Source of the DNA: JAUIAI01 sp041396685
GTDB taxonomy: Bacteria > Pseudomonadota > Gammaproteobacteria > Burkholderiales > Burkholderiaceae_E
DNA: 64,000 bases
Direction of reading: 5' to 3'
NCBI GenBank assembly: GCA_041396685.1
Contig: JAWKYD010000010.1
Coordinates: forward strand, 124,001-188,000
The translations under genes and the position numbers were made by a program. A model generated the notes under the pieces. It saw only the letters and a program-made list of their open reading frames with translations. It had not been told where the DNA came from and ran no database searches. This document shows, in pieces, positions 26,575 through 35,166 of the stretch; positions within the stretch are counted from its first letter, which is position 1, and each line of letters begins with the position of its first letter.

Positions 26575-27780
26575 TCAGCCGGCGTCGCCCGTGTAGATCG
26601 CGCCGCTGGCGCTCAATGCGGCGATCTCGTCGTCGGGCATCTCCAGTAAGTCGCGCAGGGTTTGTGCGGTGTGCTCGCCCAGGGCCGGCGCCGCCGAGCG
26701 CACCGCCCCCGGGGTTTCGGACAGCCGGAAAGGCACGTTCACCATGCGCACGGGGCCTGCGCGCGGATGCTCCATGTCGACGATCGCCTGGCGCGCCCGC
26801 ACCTGCGGATGCTCGATCAGCTCGCTCATGTCGTTGACCGACCCGACCGGTACGCCGGCCGCGATGAAGTCGGCTTCCCATTGCTCGTAACTGCGGGTCA
26901 GGAACGCCGCCGTCAGGATCTCGTCCAGCGCGGTGCGATTGCGGGTGCGCTCGAGATTGGACCGGAATCGGGGATCGTCGGTGAGCTCCGGGTGGCCGAT
27001 CAGCGGGCAGAAGATCTTCCAGAGTTTCTCGCTGCCGACCGCAATCGCCATGTCGCGCGTGGCGGTCGGGTAGGTCTGGTAGGGAAGCAGGGCCTTGTAG
27101 GCGGTGCCCATCGGCCTGGGGATCTCGCCGTCGGCGAGATACGAACTGATGTTGACGCCGAGCAGGGACATCTGCCCTTCGAGCATCGAGATGTCGACGA
27201 GTTGCCCCCGTCCCGTCTGTTCGCGCACGCGCAGCGCCATGACGATGCCGAGTGCCGCGTACATGCCTGCGGTCAGGTCGGCCACCGACACGCCGCAGCG
27301 GGCACCGTGACTGCCCGGGGCGCCCGTGACGCTGATCATGCCGCTCTCGGCCTGCAGGATCAGATCGAGCGCGGCGCGATCCTTGTACGGTCCGTCCTGG
27401 CCGAAACCGGAGATCGAACAATAGACCAGGCCCGGAAACTGCTCCTTGAGTTCGTCGTAGCCGAATCCGAGTTTGCGCAGGGCGCCGGGGCGGAAGTTCT
27501 CCAGGAGCACGTCGGCCTTGGCCAGCAGGCGCCGGAACAGCGCCTTGCCGTCTGGGTGCTTGAGATCGATCGAGATACCGGCCTTGTTGCGGTGCAGTCC
27601 GACGAAATACGACGTCTCGCCACCTTGCAGCGGCGCCCCCCAGGCGCGTGCGATATCACCGCTGCGGGGTTCGAGCTTGATCACCTGGGCGCCGAAATCG
27701 GCCAACAGGGTCGAGCAGTGCGGGCCGGCCAGCGCATGAGAGAGGTCCAGGACGGTGATGCCTTCGAGGGGGGATTTCAA
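26575..27780 (-). CDS. Family III CoA-transferase (CaiB/BaiF type)
   Basis: A 401-residue family III CoA-transferase. Motifs are VLDLSHALAGPHCS, LADFGAQVIKLEPRSGD, NKAGISIDLKHPDGKALF, CSISGFGQDGPYKDR and the catalytic aspartate in GVSVADLTAGMYAAL (about residue 169). It is nearer the usual length than the enzyme at 854-2140 and only distantly similar to it. No acyl-CoA dehydrogenase or racemase partner is adjacent; substrate unknown. Confidence 0.93.
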   Translation of the reverse strand: MKSPLEGITVLDLSHALAGPHCSTLLADFGAQVIKLEPRSGDIARAWGAPLQGGETSYFVGLHRNKAGISIDLKHPDGKALFRRLLAKADVLLENFRPGALRKLGFGYDELKEQFPGLVYCSISGFGQDGPYKDRAALDLILQAESGMISVTGAPGSHGARCGVSVADLTAGMYAALGIVMALRVREQTGRGQLVDISMLEGQMSLLGVNISSYLADGEIPRPMGTAYKALLPYQTYPTATRDMAIAVGSEKLWKIFCPLIGHPELTDDPRFRSNLERTRNRTALDEILTAAFLTRSYEQWEADFIAAGVPVGSVNDMSELIEHPQVRARQAIVDMEHPRAGPVRMVNVPFRLSETPGAVRSAAPALGEHTAQTLRDLLEMPDDEIAALSASGAIYTGDAG

Positions 27781-27947
27781 CGAGAGTCTCCAGTCGATGT
27801 CGGAAGTCTGCGTTCGCGCCGGCAGACTGATACAGTAGCCTTGGTCTACTTTCCAACGAGGGCGAGGCCCGGGGCGTGCCCAAGTCGGGGGGCTGACGGG
27901 TTTTCCAGCAGTGTGGGCGGCCCCGCGCCGCGCCGGGAGCGTAAACG

Positions 27948-28157
27948 ATGAATCCTATCTCGCAGCCTTGGTGGCTGGCTACGGACCTCATTCAATTGCT
28001 GGTCGAGGCGATACTGGGTGCGCCCGGGCGTGCCTGTCTGTTGCTCTGCGCGGTGATCACCTTCGGGTTGGCACTGCTGGTCGTGCTGAGCGCGCTCGCC
28101 TGGCCCCTGATCCGCGGGCTTCGCTCGCTCGGTGCCTCCGGCGCCAGGCTGCGCTGA
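27948..28157 (+). CDS. Small membrane protein, hypothetical
   Basis: A 69-residue frame with GGGAG (27935-27939) 8 bases before ATG 27948. It has an amphipathic start (DLIQLLVEAILGAPG) and one strong transmembrane helix (CLLLCAVITFGLALLVVLSALAW), ending in a basic tail (GASGARLR). It lies 38 bases upstream of gluconokinase on the same strand. No known family, but start signal and composition look real. Confidence 0.6.
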   Translation: MNPISQPWWLATDLIQLLVEAILGAPGRACLLLCAVITFGLALLVVLSALAWPLIRGLRSLGASGARLR

Positions 28158-28195
28158 CGCTCAAACTCGCAACGGTTGTCGTAAACTCTGCCGCC

Positions 28196-28822
28196 ATGGA
28201 AAACCTATCCGGCTCCCCGTCTCCCGCCCGCCACCCGATGGCCCAGTATCTGGTTTTGCTCGGTGTCGCCGGCAGTGGTAAGACCGCGGTCGGCAAGGCG
28301 CTCTCGGAACGGCTCGCGACCACCTTCATCGAAGGCGACGACTACCATCCGCGGGTCAACGTCGAGAAGATGCTGCGTGGTCTGCCCCTGCTCGATGACG
28401 AGCGCTGGCCGTGGATCTCACACGTGGCCGGCGCCATGCGCAGTCACTACGCGCGCTGCGAGCAAACCCGTCGCCAGGATCGTATCGATCCGCCGCCGCA
28501 ACACGAACCGGTGGGTCACGATCGGCTCGCCGCGCTGCCGTTCGCGATCTGCGCGTGCTCGCCGATGCGCTTGCCGCACCGTGACTATCTCGTCAGCCAG
28601 GTCGGCGAGCCCATCGCATTCATCGAATTGAGCGTGCCGCGCGAAATGCTTCGCGCCCGCATCCGCGAGCGCGAAGACCATTACCAGGCCACGCTGCAAC
28701 TGGATTCCCAGATCGCCATGATGGAGCCCCTGCACGAGCACGAACTGGGCTTCACCGTCGACGGCAGCCTGCCGGTCGAGGCAGTGGTGGCGCAGATCTG
28801 CGAGCGTCTGGCCACCAGCTGA
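28196..28822 (+). CDS. gntK: Gluconokinase, GntK-type
   Basis: A 208-residue P-loop kinase phosphorylating gluconate to 6-phosphogluconate. Walker A is GVAGSGKTAVG (about 23-33); the gluconokinase motif EGDDYHPRVNVEKMLRGLPL and DDERWPWI are present, as are ACSPMRLPHRDYL in place of the usual ACSALKxxYRD, and the DSQ substrate loop (LQLDSQIAMMEPL). Compared with typical GntK there is an extra polar stretch of about 20 residues (about 85-108, TRRQDRIDPPPQHEPVG) before the ACS motif. Entner-Doudoroff partners are not in the window. Confidence 0.9.
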   Translation: MENLSGSPSPARHPMAQYLVLLGVAGSGKTAVGKALSERLATTFIEGDDYHPRVNVEKMLRGLPLLDDERWPWISHVAGAMRSHYARCEQTRRQDRIDPPPQHEPVGHDRLAALPFAICACSPMRLPHRDYLVSQVGEPIAFIELSVPREMLRARIREREDHYQATLQLDSQIAMMEPLHEHELGFTVDGSLPVEAVVAQICERLATS

Positions 28823-28832
28823 GCCGGGCCGC

Positions 28833-29936
28833 TCAGTCGAGGGGCGGCGGGTTGGCGAGAAACTGCGCCAGGCTCATGCCGCCGCCCGGGTTGTGCACGC
28901 CCACCCCGTCGACCGTCACCATGTTGAAGGCCTGCCACTGCGTGGTGAGCAGCTTGGCGCGCGAGATCGCCACCGCCGGCATCGTCTCGGTCGATGTCTC
29001 GCCGGCGTAGTAATCGGCGCCGACATGCATCAGGTAGCGTGCCGTCGCCGTGTCGTCGATGGCGTTGGCGTCATCCACGACCAGGCGCGCCTCGAAGGTC
29101 ACGAACACGGCCTGCACATCGGCCGCATCGATCGACTGCCGACCCCCGAATTGGCCATGGAAGCTCATTCCTGGCATCGGTTTGAACGAGTAGCCCCCGG
29201 TCGGCTCCGGGCGCGCCATCGTCCCGCTCACGCAGCCCGCCGCGTCGCCACCCTGCGGACAGAAGCTGCCGTCGAACCGCTGCGCCTCGTGGGTCAGCTG
29301 CCAGTCGCCGGTAGCGCGGCTGAGCACATACGCCTGCAGGCCGCGAACCTGGATGCGGGCGTTGCTGGCGGTGTTGCCCACCCCTTCGAACTGGGTGGCC
29401 CACGGCTGCAGCCGCGTCATCGGCACATCGTTCATCCATTGTGGATTCAGTGCCTGCCACCAACCCGGTGTATTGACCGTGCGTGGGCCGTTGCCCATCT
29501 CGACCTGGCCGGGGCCGGTCGCCCAGCCATGGGTTGAATCGACGTTGCGCAGCGGCAGATCGTTCATCCGGCGCATATCGGACAGGATCGTGTCCGCGTC
29601 ATTGATCGGCGCGGCGGGCGACGGGGTGCCGTCGGCGCCTGCTATGCCCTTGCTGACGACCGTACTGGTCTTTGCGCTGGCGGTCGTGATCGGCACGTCG
29701 CCGCCGTTCTCCTTGCTGATCATGGGCGGCGCCGCGACGATCAGATCCTTGCTGACGCCGGCATTCGCGACCGCCGCCTGCGCGGACGTCGGATCGACCG
29801 TGCTCCAATCGCCGCATCCCCCGAGCGTGACCGCCATCAGGGCGGCAATCGCCTTGGCCCAGACGCTTTTCGCGTTCTTGCGGGCATCTTGTGTTGCTGG
29901 TTTCCTGGCTGGGTGTTGAACATGGCTCGACGTCAT
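28833..29936 (-). CDS. Hypothetical lipoprotein
   Basis: A 367-residue predicted lipoprotein that I do not recognise. A long basic N region leads to ALMAVTLGGCGDW, with the lipobox Cys at about 41. A Ser/Ala/Thr-rich linker (about 45-110) precedes a soluble domain with many Trp residues (GWWQALNPQWMNDVP, RLQPWATQFEG), one close pair of cysteines (SFCPQGGDAAGC) and a C-terminal hydrophobic stretch. The long N region suggests a later start may be used, but no good one is seen. It converges on gntK with 10 bases between. Confidence 0.75.
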   Translation of the reverse strand: MTSSHVQHPARKPATQDARKNAKSVWAKAIAALMAVTLGGCGDWSTVDPTSAQAAVANAGVSKDLIVAAPPMISKENGGDVPITTASAKTSTVVSKGIAGADGTPSPAAPINDADTILSDMRRMNDLPLRNVDSTHGWATGPGQVEMGNGPRTVNTPGWWQALNPQWMNDVPMTRLQPWATQFEGVGNTASNARIQVRGLQAYVLSRATGDWQLTHEAQRFDGSFCPQGGDAAGCVSGTMARPEPTGGYSFKPMPGMSFHGQFGGRQSIDAADVQAVFVTFEARLVVDDANAIDDTATARYLMHVGADYYAGETSTETMPAVAISRAKLLTTQWQAFNMVTVDGVGVHNPGGGMSLAQFLANPPPLD

Positions 29937-30177
29937 GTAGCACCCGGAAATCGTGAACTAGTGCCTGTACGTTAGCCAGTTTCCGGGATAGGCGACAGGT
30001 GTCGCCCATGGAAGGCGCGATCATGCCGACGAGTGGTCGTCGCGGACGAGCGGGCCCGCGCCCGGTTTCGTGCGGGTGGCTACCCGTCATCGACTGGGTC
30101 GGTAGCCGACAGCAACCGAGCCGCTTGCCCAGGTTCGAAACCCGGCATTCATCGGCCGGCGAGTCATCGCCGGGCGT

Positions 30178-31611
30178 TCACTCCACGGCCTTGACCATGT
30201 CCTCGACGACTTTCTTCGCGTCGCCAAACACCATCATGGTCTTGTCCATGTAAAACAGCTCGTTGTCGAGGCCGGCATATCCCGAGGCCATCGAGCGCTT
30301 GTTGACGATGACCTGGGCGGCCTTGTAGGCCTCGAGGATGGGCATGCCGGCGATCGGGGACTTGGGATCCTTGGCGGCCGGATTGACCACGTCGTTGGCG
30401 CCCAGCACGAGCACGACGTCGGTCTCGCCGAACTCGTTGTTGACGTCTTCCATCTCGAACACCTGGTCGTAGGGCACCTCGGCCTCGGCCAGCAGCACGT
30501 TCATGTGCCCGGGCATGCGTCCGGCCACCGGATGGATCGCGTATTTGACCTGCACGCCGCGCTCGATGAGTTTGTCGGTCAGTTCTTTCAGCGGATGCTG
30601 GGCACGCGCCACCGCCAGGCCGTAGCCCGGCACGATGATCACGGTGTCGGCGTTCGACATCAGGAAGGCGGCGTCGTCCGCCGAGCCCGACTTGACCGGC
30701 CGCTGCTCGCCGTCGCCGCCGCCGGCCGCGGCCGTCTCACCGCCGAAGCCGCCGAGGATCACGTTGAAGAACGAGCGGTTCATCGCCTTGCACATGATGT
30801 ACGAGAGGATGGCGCCCGACGAGCCCACCAGCGAGCCGGCGATGATCAGCATCGGGTTGTTCAGCGAGAAGCCGATGCCGGCCGCCGCCCAGCCCGAATA
30901 GCTGTTCAGCATGGAGACCACCACCGGCATGTCGGCGCCGCCGATCGGGATGATGATCAGCACGCCGAGCACGAAGGCGATGATCGTCATGGCCGTGAAC
31001 GGGCCCCAGCTCGCCGTGGCCGCGAACCAGATGCCGAGCACGAGCATGGCGATGGCCAGCACCAGGTTGATCATGTGCTGGCCCGGGAACACGACGGGCC
31101 TGCCCTGGAACAGGCGGAACTTGTACTTACCCGACAGCTTGCCGAATGCGATCACCGAGCCGGAGAACGTGATCGCGCCGACGAAGGTGCCGATGAACAG
31201 TTCGATGCGGTTGCCGGTCGGGATCAGGTCCCGGGTGAGGCTGATGCCGAACGCGTTGGGCTCGGCCACGGCGGCGATGGCGATGAACACCGCTGCCAGG
31301 CCGATCATGGAGTGCATGAACGCCACCAGCTCCGGCATCTTGGTCATTTCGACCCGCTTGGCCATGGTGGCGCCGATGCTGCCGCCGATCAGCAGCCCGA
31401 GCAGGATCCAGCCCATGCCGGCACCGGCCATCTCGGGACTCAGCTTGAACACCAGCGCGAACGTGGTGAGGATGGCGATCGCCATGCCGGCCATGCCGAA
31501 GGTGTTGCCCAGGCGTGCCGAGGTGGGGTGCGACAGGCCCTTCAGTGCCTGGATGAAGCAGATCGATGCGACCAGGTACAGGAGAACGACGGTATTCAGG
31601 CTCAGAGACAT
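30178..31611 (-). CDS. pntB: NAD(P) transhydrogenase subunit beta
   Basis: A 477-residue PntB. Eight to nine transmembrane helices (about 1-260) are followed by the soluble NADP(H)-binding domain III with VIIVPGYGLAVARAQHPLKEL, HPVAGRMPGHMNVLLAEAEVPYD and the C-terminal KRSMASGYAGLDNELFY loop. With PntAA and PntAB it forms the proton-pumping inner-membrane transhydrogenase that makes NADPH from NADH. Last gene of a three-gene operon, 25 bases after pntAB. Confidence 0.96.
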   Translation of the reverse strand: MSLSLNTVVLLYLVASICFIQALKGLSHPTSARLGNTFGMAGMAIAILTTFALVFKLSPEMAGAGMGWILLGLLIGGSIGATMAKRVEMTKMPELVAFMHSMIGLAAVFIAIAAVAEPNAFGISLTRDLIPTGNRIELFIGTFVGAITFSGSVIAFGKLSGKYKFRLFQGRPVVFPGQHMINLVLAIAMLVLGIWFAATASWGPFTAMTIIAFVLGVLIIIPIGGADMPVVVSMLNSYSGWAAAGIGFSLNNPMLIIAGSLVGSSGAILSYIMCKAMNRSFFNVILGGFGGETAAAGGGDGEQRPVKSGSADDAAFLMSNADTVIIVPGYGLAVARAQHPLKELTDKLIERGVQVKYAIHPVAGRMPGHMNVLLAEAEVPYDQVFEMEDVNNEFGETDVVLVLGANDVVNPAAKDPKSPIAGMPILEAYKAAQVIVNKRSMASGYAGLDNELFYMDKTMMVFGDAKKVVEDMVKAVE

Positions 31612-31636
31612 GAGGGTTTCCCGTTGATGTGCCGTG

Positions 31637-31960
31637 TCACTTGGCCGGACCGTCGGTGGTCAGGGTCTTGCGAGGTTCTTTCTTCTTGAACATCTCGAGC
31701 ATGCGCCGGGTGACCAGGAAGCCGCCGAACACATTGACGGCCGCCAATGCCACCGCGAGCACGCCCATCACCTTGCCCAGGCCGGTGACCGTCAGCGCGG
31801 CCGCCAGCATCGCGCCGACGATGACGATCGCCGAGATCGCATTGGTCACGGCCATGAGCGGCGTGTGCAATGCCGGCGTCACGTTCCAGACGACGTGGTA
31901 GCCGACGTAGATCGCCAGGACGAAGATGATCAGGTTGATGACGGTATGGCTGACTTCCAT
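31637..31960 (-). CDS. pntAB: NAD(P) transhydrogenase subunit alpha, membrane part
   Basis: A 107-residue subunit with three to four transmembrane helices and the conserved ISAIVIVGAMLAAA and AALAAVNVFGGFLVTRRML segments. In Enterobacteria this region is fused to the C terminus of PntA; here it is separate, as in Rhodospirillum-type enzymes. It lies 45 bases after pntAA. Confidence 0.95.
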   Translation of the reverse strand: MEVSHTVINLIIFVLAIYVGYHVVWNVTPALHTPLMAVTNAISAIVIVGAMLAAALTVTGLGKVMGVLAVALAAVNVFGGFLVTRRMLEMFKKKEPRKTLTTDGPAK

Positions 31961-32005
31961 GGCGGGATCCTTGTTGTCGTTGCCCAGTGCGCGCGTGCGG
32001 CTGCG

Positions 32006-33127
32006 TCAGCCTTGCTCGCGCATCAACTTGCCGTTGCCGCACATCATGCAGGCCTTGACGATGTCGTCTTCGAGGTCGATGACGACATTGCCTTCCTTGT
32101 CGAGCACGAGCTTGAGGAAGTCGAGCACATTGCGCGCATAGAGGGCAGAGGCGTCCGCGGCCAGGCGGGCCGGCAGGTTGGTGGGGCCCAGGATGGTCAC
32201 GGCGTTGCGTTTGACCTCTTTGTCGGCCTCGGTCAGTTCGCAGTTGCCGCCCTGTTCGGCGGCCATGTCCAGGATCACCGCGCCGGGTTTCATTTCGCGC
32301 ACCATCTCGGCGGTAATCAAGGTGGGCGCCTTGCGGCCCGGGATCAGTGCCGTCGTGATGACGATGTCGGCCTGCTTGAGCCGCTCGGCGACGGCCGCCG
32401 CCTGGCGCTTCATCCAGGATTCGGGCATCGGCCGCGCATAGCCGCCCACACCCTGGGCGATCTCGCGCTCTTCGTCGGTCTCGAACGGGACATCGATGAA
32501 CTTGGCGCCGAGCGACTCGATCTGCTCCTTGACCGCCGGGCGCACGTCGGAGGCCTCGATGACCGCACCCAGCCGCTTGGCCGTGGCGATCGCCTGCAGG
32601 CCGGCCACGCCGGCACCCAGGATCACGACCCGCGCAGCCTTGACCGTACCGGCGGCCGTCATCATCATCGGCATGAAGCGCTGGTAGGCATTGGCGGCCA
32701 CCAGCACGGCCTTGTAACCGGCGACGTTGGCCTGCGACGAGAGCACGTCGAGCGATTGCGCGCGCGTGGTGCGCGGCGCGGCCTCGAGCGCGAAGGCCAG
32801 CAGGTTGCGCCGCGCCAGCCGCTCGAGCCCCTCGAGGTCGTGCGGATTGAGCATGCCCACGAGCAGCGCACCCTCGTGGATCGTGCCCAGTTCCTCGGCG
32901 TTCGGTGAACGGACCTTGAGGATGATCTGAGCGCGCAGCGCGTCGTCACGCGAACCGATGGTGGCACCGGCTTCGCGGTAGGCGGTGTCGGTCTGCCCGG
33001 CCTTGTCGCCGGCGCCGGCCTGCACCGTAACCTGGTGCCCCTGGGCCACCAGCTTCTTGACAGTTTCCGCGGTGGCCGCGACCCGGGTTTCGCCGGTGCG
33101 CGACTCGGCGGGCACGCCGATATGCAT
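32006..33127 (-). CDS. pntAA: NAD(P) transhydrogenase subunit alpha, NAD-binding part
   Basis: A 373-residue soluble domain I, homologous to alanine dehydrogenase. MHIGVPAESRTGETRVAATA starts it; the NAD fold loop is ILGAGVAGLQAIATAKRLGA, and GYARPMPESWMKRQAAAV and GAVILDMAAEQGGNCELTEA are family blocks. First gene of the pnt operon, divergent from nudJ across 168 bases. Confidence 0.96.
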   Translation of the reverse strand: MHIGVPAESRTGETRVAATAETVKKLVAQGHQVTVQAGAGDKAGQTDTAYREAGATIGSRDDALRAQIILKVRSPNAEELGTIHEGALLVGMLNPHDLEGLERLARRNLLAFALEAAPRTTRAQSLDVLSSQANVAGYKAVLVAANAYQRFMPMMMTAAGTVKAARVVILGAGVAGLQAIATAKRLGAVIEASDVRPAVKEQIESLGAKFIDVPFETDEEREIAQGVGGYARPMPESWMKRQAAAVAERLKQADIVITTALIPGRKAPTLITAEMVREMKPGAVILDMAAEQGGNCELTEADKEVKRNAVTILGPTNLPARLAADASALYARNVLDFLKLVLDKEGNVVIDLEDDIVKACMMCGNGKLMREQG

Positions 33128-33295
33128 GGGAACTCCCCTCTATGATCAGTCTGACAGCGCTGCGTCGGGACACGGCATCGGCCGGTCAGGCTCAGGCTGC
33201 GGGCATACTGTCGGTAACCCGCCACGGTTACCCATTCTTGGCATGCACAAACCTGCGATTATGCTCGATTCGTCCGCGAAGTCTAAACGCGCGTC

Positions 33296-33793
33296 ATGGC
33301 CGCGCCGCCGTCCGTGAGGCCCTGGCGGCCCGGAGCCACGGTGGCCGCCGTGGTGAGCCGCGACGGGCGCCATCTCTATGTCCGAGAGCATACCCGTCAG
33401 GGGGTGCGAATCAACCAGCCGGCAGGGCATCTGGAGCCCGGCGAGAGCCTCGAGCAGGCCGTGGTGCGTGAAACCCTCGAGGAAACCGGCTGGCACGTCC
33501 GGCCGGTGGCGCTGGTGGGCGTGTTCCTCGCGCGTTTCGCCTGGCCCGGTGACGGCACCGAGGTCACCTATCTGCGCTTCGCGTTCGCCTGCGAGCCGTT
33601 GCGCCACGAGCCGCAGCGGCCACTCGATGCCGGGATCATCGAGCCACTCTGGCTCGATCCGCAAGAGATCCGCGCCCGGCGCGACGAACACCGCAGCCGA
33701 CTGGTGCTCGACACGCTCGATGCGCACCTGGCCGGTCATGCCCATCCACTGAACCTGTTGCACACCGAGTTGTCCGATGTCCGAGTCCGCTGA
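33296..33793 (+). CDS. nudJ: NUDIX hydrolase, NudJ-like
   Basis: A 165-residue Nudix hydrolase. The Nudix box GHLEPGESLEQAVVRETLEETGW is complete (Gly, REUxEExGU), preceded by NQPAG. The neighbourhood (immediately before mnmA) and size match NudJ, which hydrolyses thiamine pyrophosphate precursors and nucleoside di/triphosphates. Its 3' end overlaps mnmA by 17 bases. Confidence 0.9.
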   Translation: MAAPPSVRPWRPGATVAAVVSRDGRHLYVREHTRQGVRINQPAGHLEPGESLEQAVVRETLEETGWHVRPVALVGVFLARFAWPGDGTEVTYLRFAFACEPLRHEPQRPLDAGIIEPLWLDPQEIRARRDEHRSRLVLDTLDAHLAGHAHPLNLLHTELSDVRVR

Positions 33794-34910
33794 TCACCAC
33801 GCCACTACCAGACCCGGGCCCGGCGCGCGGGTGGTCGTCGGCATGTCCGGTGGCGTCGATTCCTCGATCGCCGCGTTCCTGCTGAAAGAGCAAGGCTACG
33901 AGGTGGTCGGCCTGTTCATGAAGAACTGGGAGGACGACGAGGACGAATACTGTTCGAGCCGGCAGGATCTGATCGACGCGGTCAGCGTGGCCGACCAGAT
34001 CGGCGTCGAGATCGAGGCCGTCAATTTCGCGGCCGAATATCGCGAACGCGTGTTCGCCGAGTTCCTGCGCGAGTACTCGGCCGGGCGCACCCCCAACCCC
34101 GATGTCCTGTGCAACGCCGAGATCAAGTTTCGCGCCTTCCTCGACCATGCCGTGGCGATGGGGGCGAGTCACATCGCCACCGGGCACTACGCCCGGGTCA
34201 CGCGCGTGGACGGCGAGCCGCGTCTGCTGCGCGGTCTCGATCCGAACAAGGACCAGAGTTACTTTCTTCACCGCCTGAGCGGCGAGCAACTGTCGCGGGT
34301 GCTGTTCCCGGTCGGCGAGTTGCACAAGCCGCAGGTGCGCGCGATCGCGGAGCGCCTGGGTCTGCACAATGCGCGCAAGAAGGACTCCACCGGCATCTGC
34401 TTCATCGGCGAGCGCCCGTTTCGCGAATTTCTGAACCGTTATCTGCCGATGAAGCCCGGGCCGATCGAGACGCCCGAGGGCCGCCGGATCGGCGAGCACG
34501 TCGGCCTGTCTTTCTACACGCTCGGTCAGCGCAAAGGCATCGGCATCGGCGGCCGGCGCGACGGTGACGACAGCCCCTGGTACGTCGCCGGCAAAGACCT
34601 CGCGCGCAACGTCCTGATCGCGGTCCAGGGGCACGATCATCCGCTGCTGATGTCGCGCTCGTTGATCGCCACCGGCATGCACTGGGTGGCTGGCGTCGCG
34701 CCCGCCTCCGGCGCGCGGCTGACGGTTCGGTCGCGCTACCGACAACAAGACGTGGCGGTGGCCCAATGGCGGGTCGAGAACGACCGTCTCGAGCTGACAT
34801 TCGAGTCGCCTCAGTGGGCCGTCACGCCCGGCCAGAGCGCCGTGCTGTACGCGGGCGAGACCTGTCTGGGCGGCGGTTTCATCGCCGGGTCCGAACGCCT
34901 GAGCGACTGA
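33777..34910 (+). CDS. mnmA: tRNA-specific 2-thiouridylase MnmA
   Basis: A 377-residue enzyme that thiolates U34 of tRNA-Lys, -Glu and -Gln. The PP-loop is GMSGGVDSSIAA; the catalytic cysteines are Cys112 (PDVLCNAEIKF) and Cys208 (STGICFIGERPF). RTPNPDVLC and GQRKGIGIGG are family signatures. The N terminus is a few residues longer than usual because it starts inside nudJ. Confidence 0.97.
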   Translation: MSESADHHATTRPGPGARVVVGMSGGVDSSIAAFLLKEQGYEVVGLFMKNWEDDEDEYCSSRQDLIDAVSVADQIGVEIEAVNFAAEYRERVFAEFLREYSAGRTPNPDVLCNAEIKFRAFLDHAVAMGASHIATGHYARVTRVDGEPRLLRGLDPNKDQSYFLHRLSGEQLSRVLFPVGELHKPQVRAIAERLGLHNARKKDSTGICFIGERPFREFLNRYLPMKPGPIETPEGRRIGEHVGLSFYTLGQRKGIGIGGRRDGDDSPWYVAGKDLARNVLIAVQGHDHPLLMSRSLIATGMHWVAGVAPASGARLTVRSRYRQQDVAVAQWRVENDRLELTFESPQWAVTPGQSAVLYAGETCLGGGFIAGSERLSD

Positions 34911-35166
34911 GCCTTCCGTGCAGCGTCGGGTCGCGCCGCCCGCGGGGGCGCTTCGAACAGGCGGCTTTGCTTGTGTTTATCGCGACACCGCTGCTCTATA
35001 CGGCCGTCATCGGGCCGTGGCAGACTCGGCGGAAAACAATGATGATCTGCTGAGCCTGCCGATCGTGCCGGGTGGCGTTCGATGCGTTGCGCCGGTGGTT
35101 TCGCCCGGCCCGCCAGGCCGTCGGACAATGCCGGAAACGGACCACGCTTCGGAGTCGCGCCGCATC

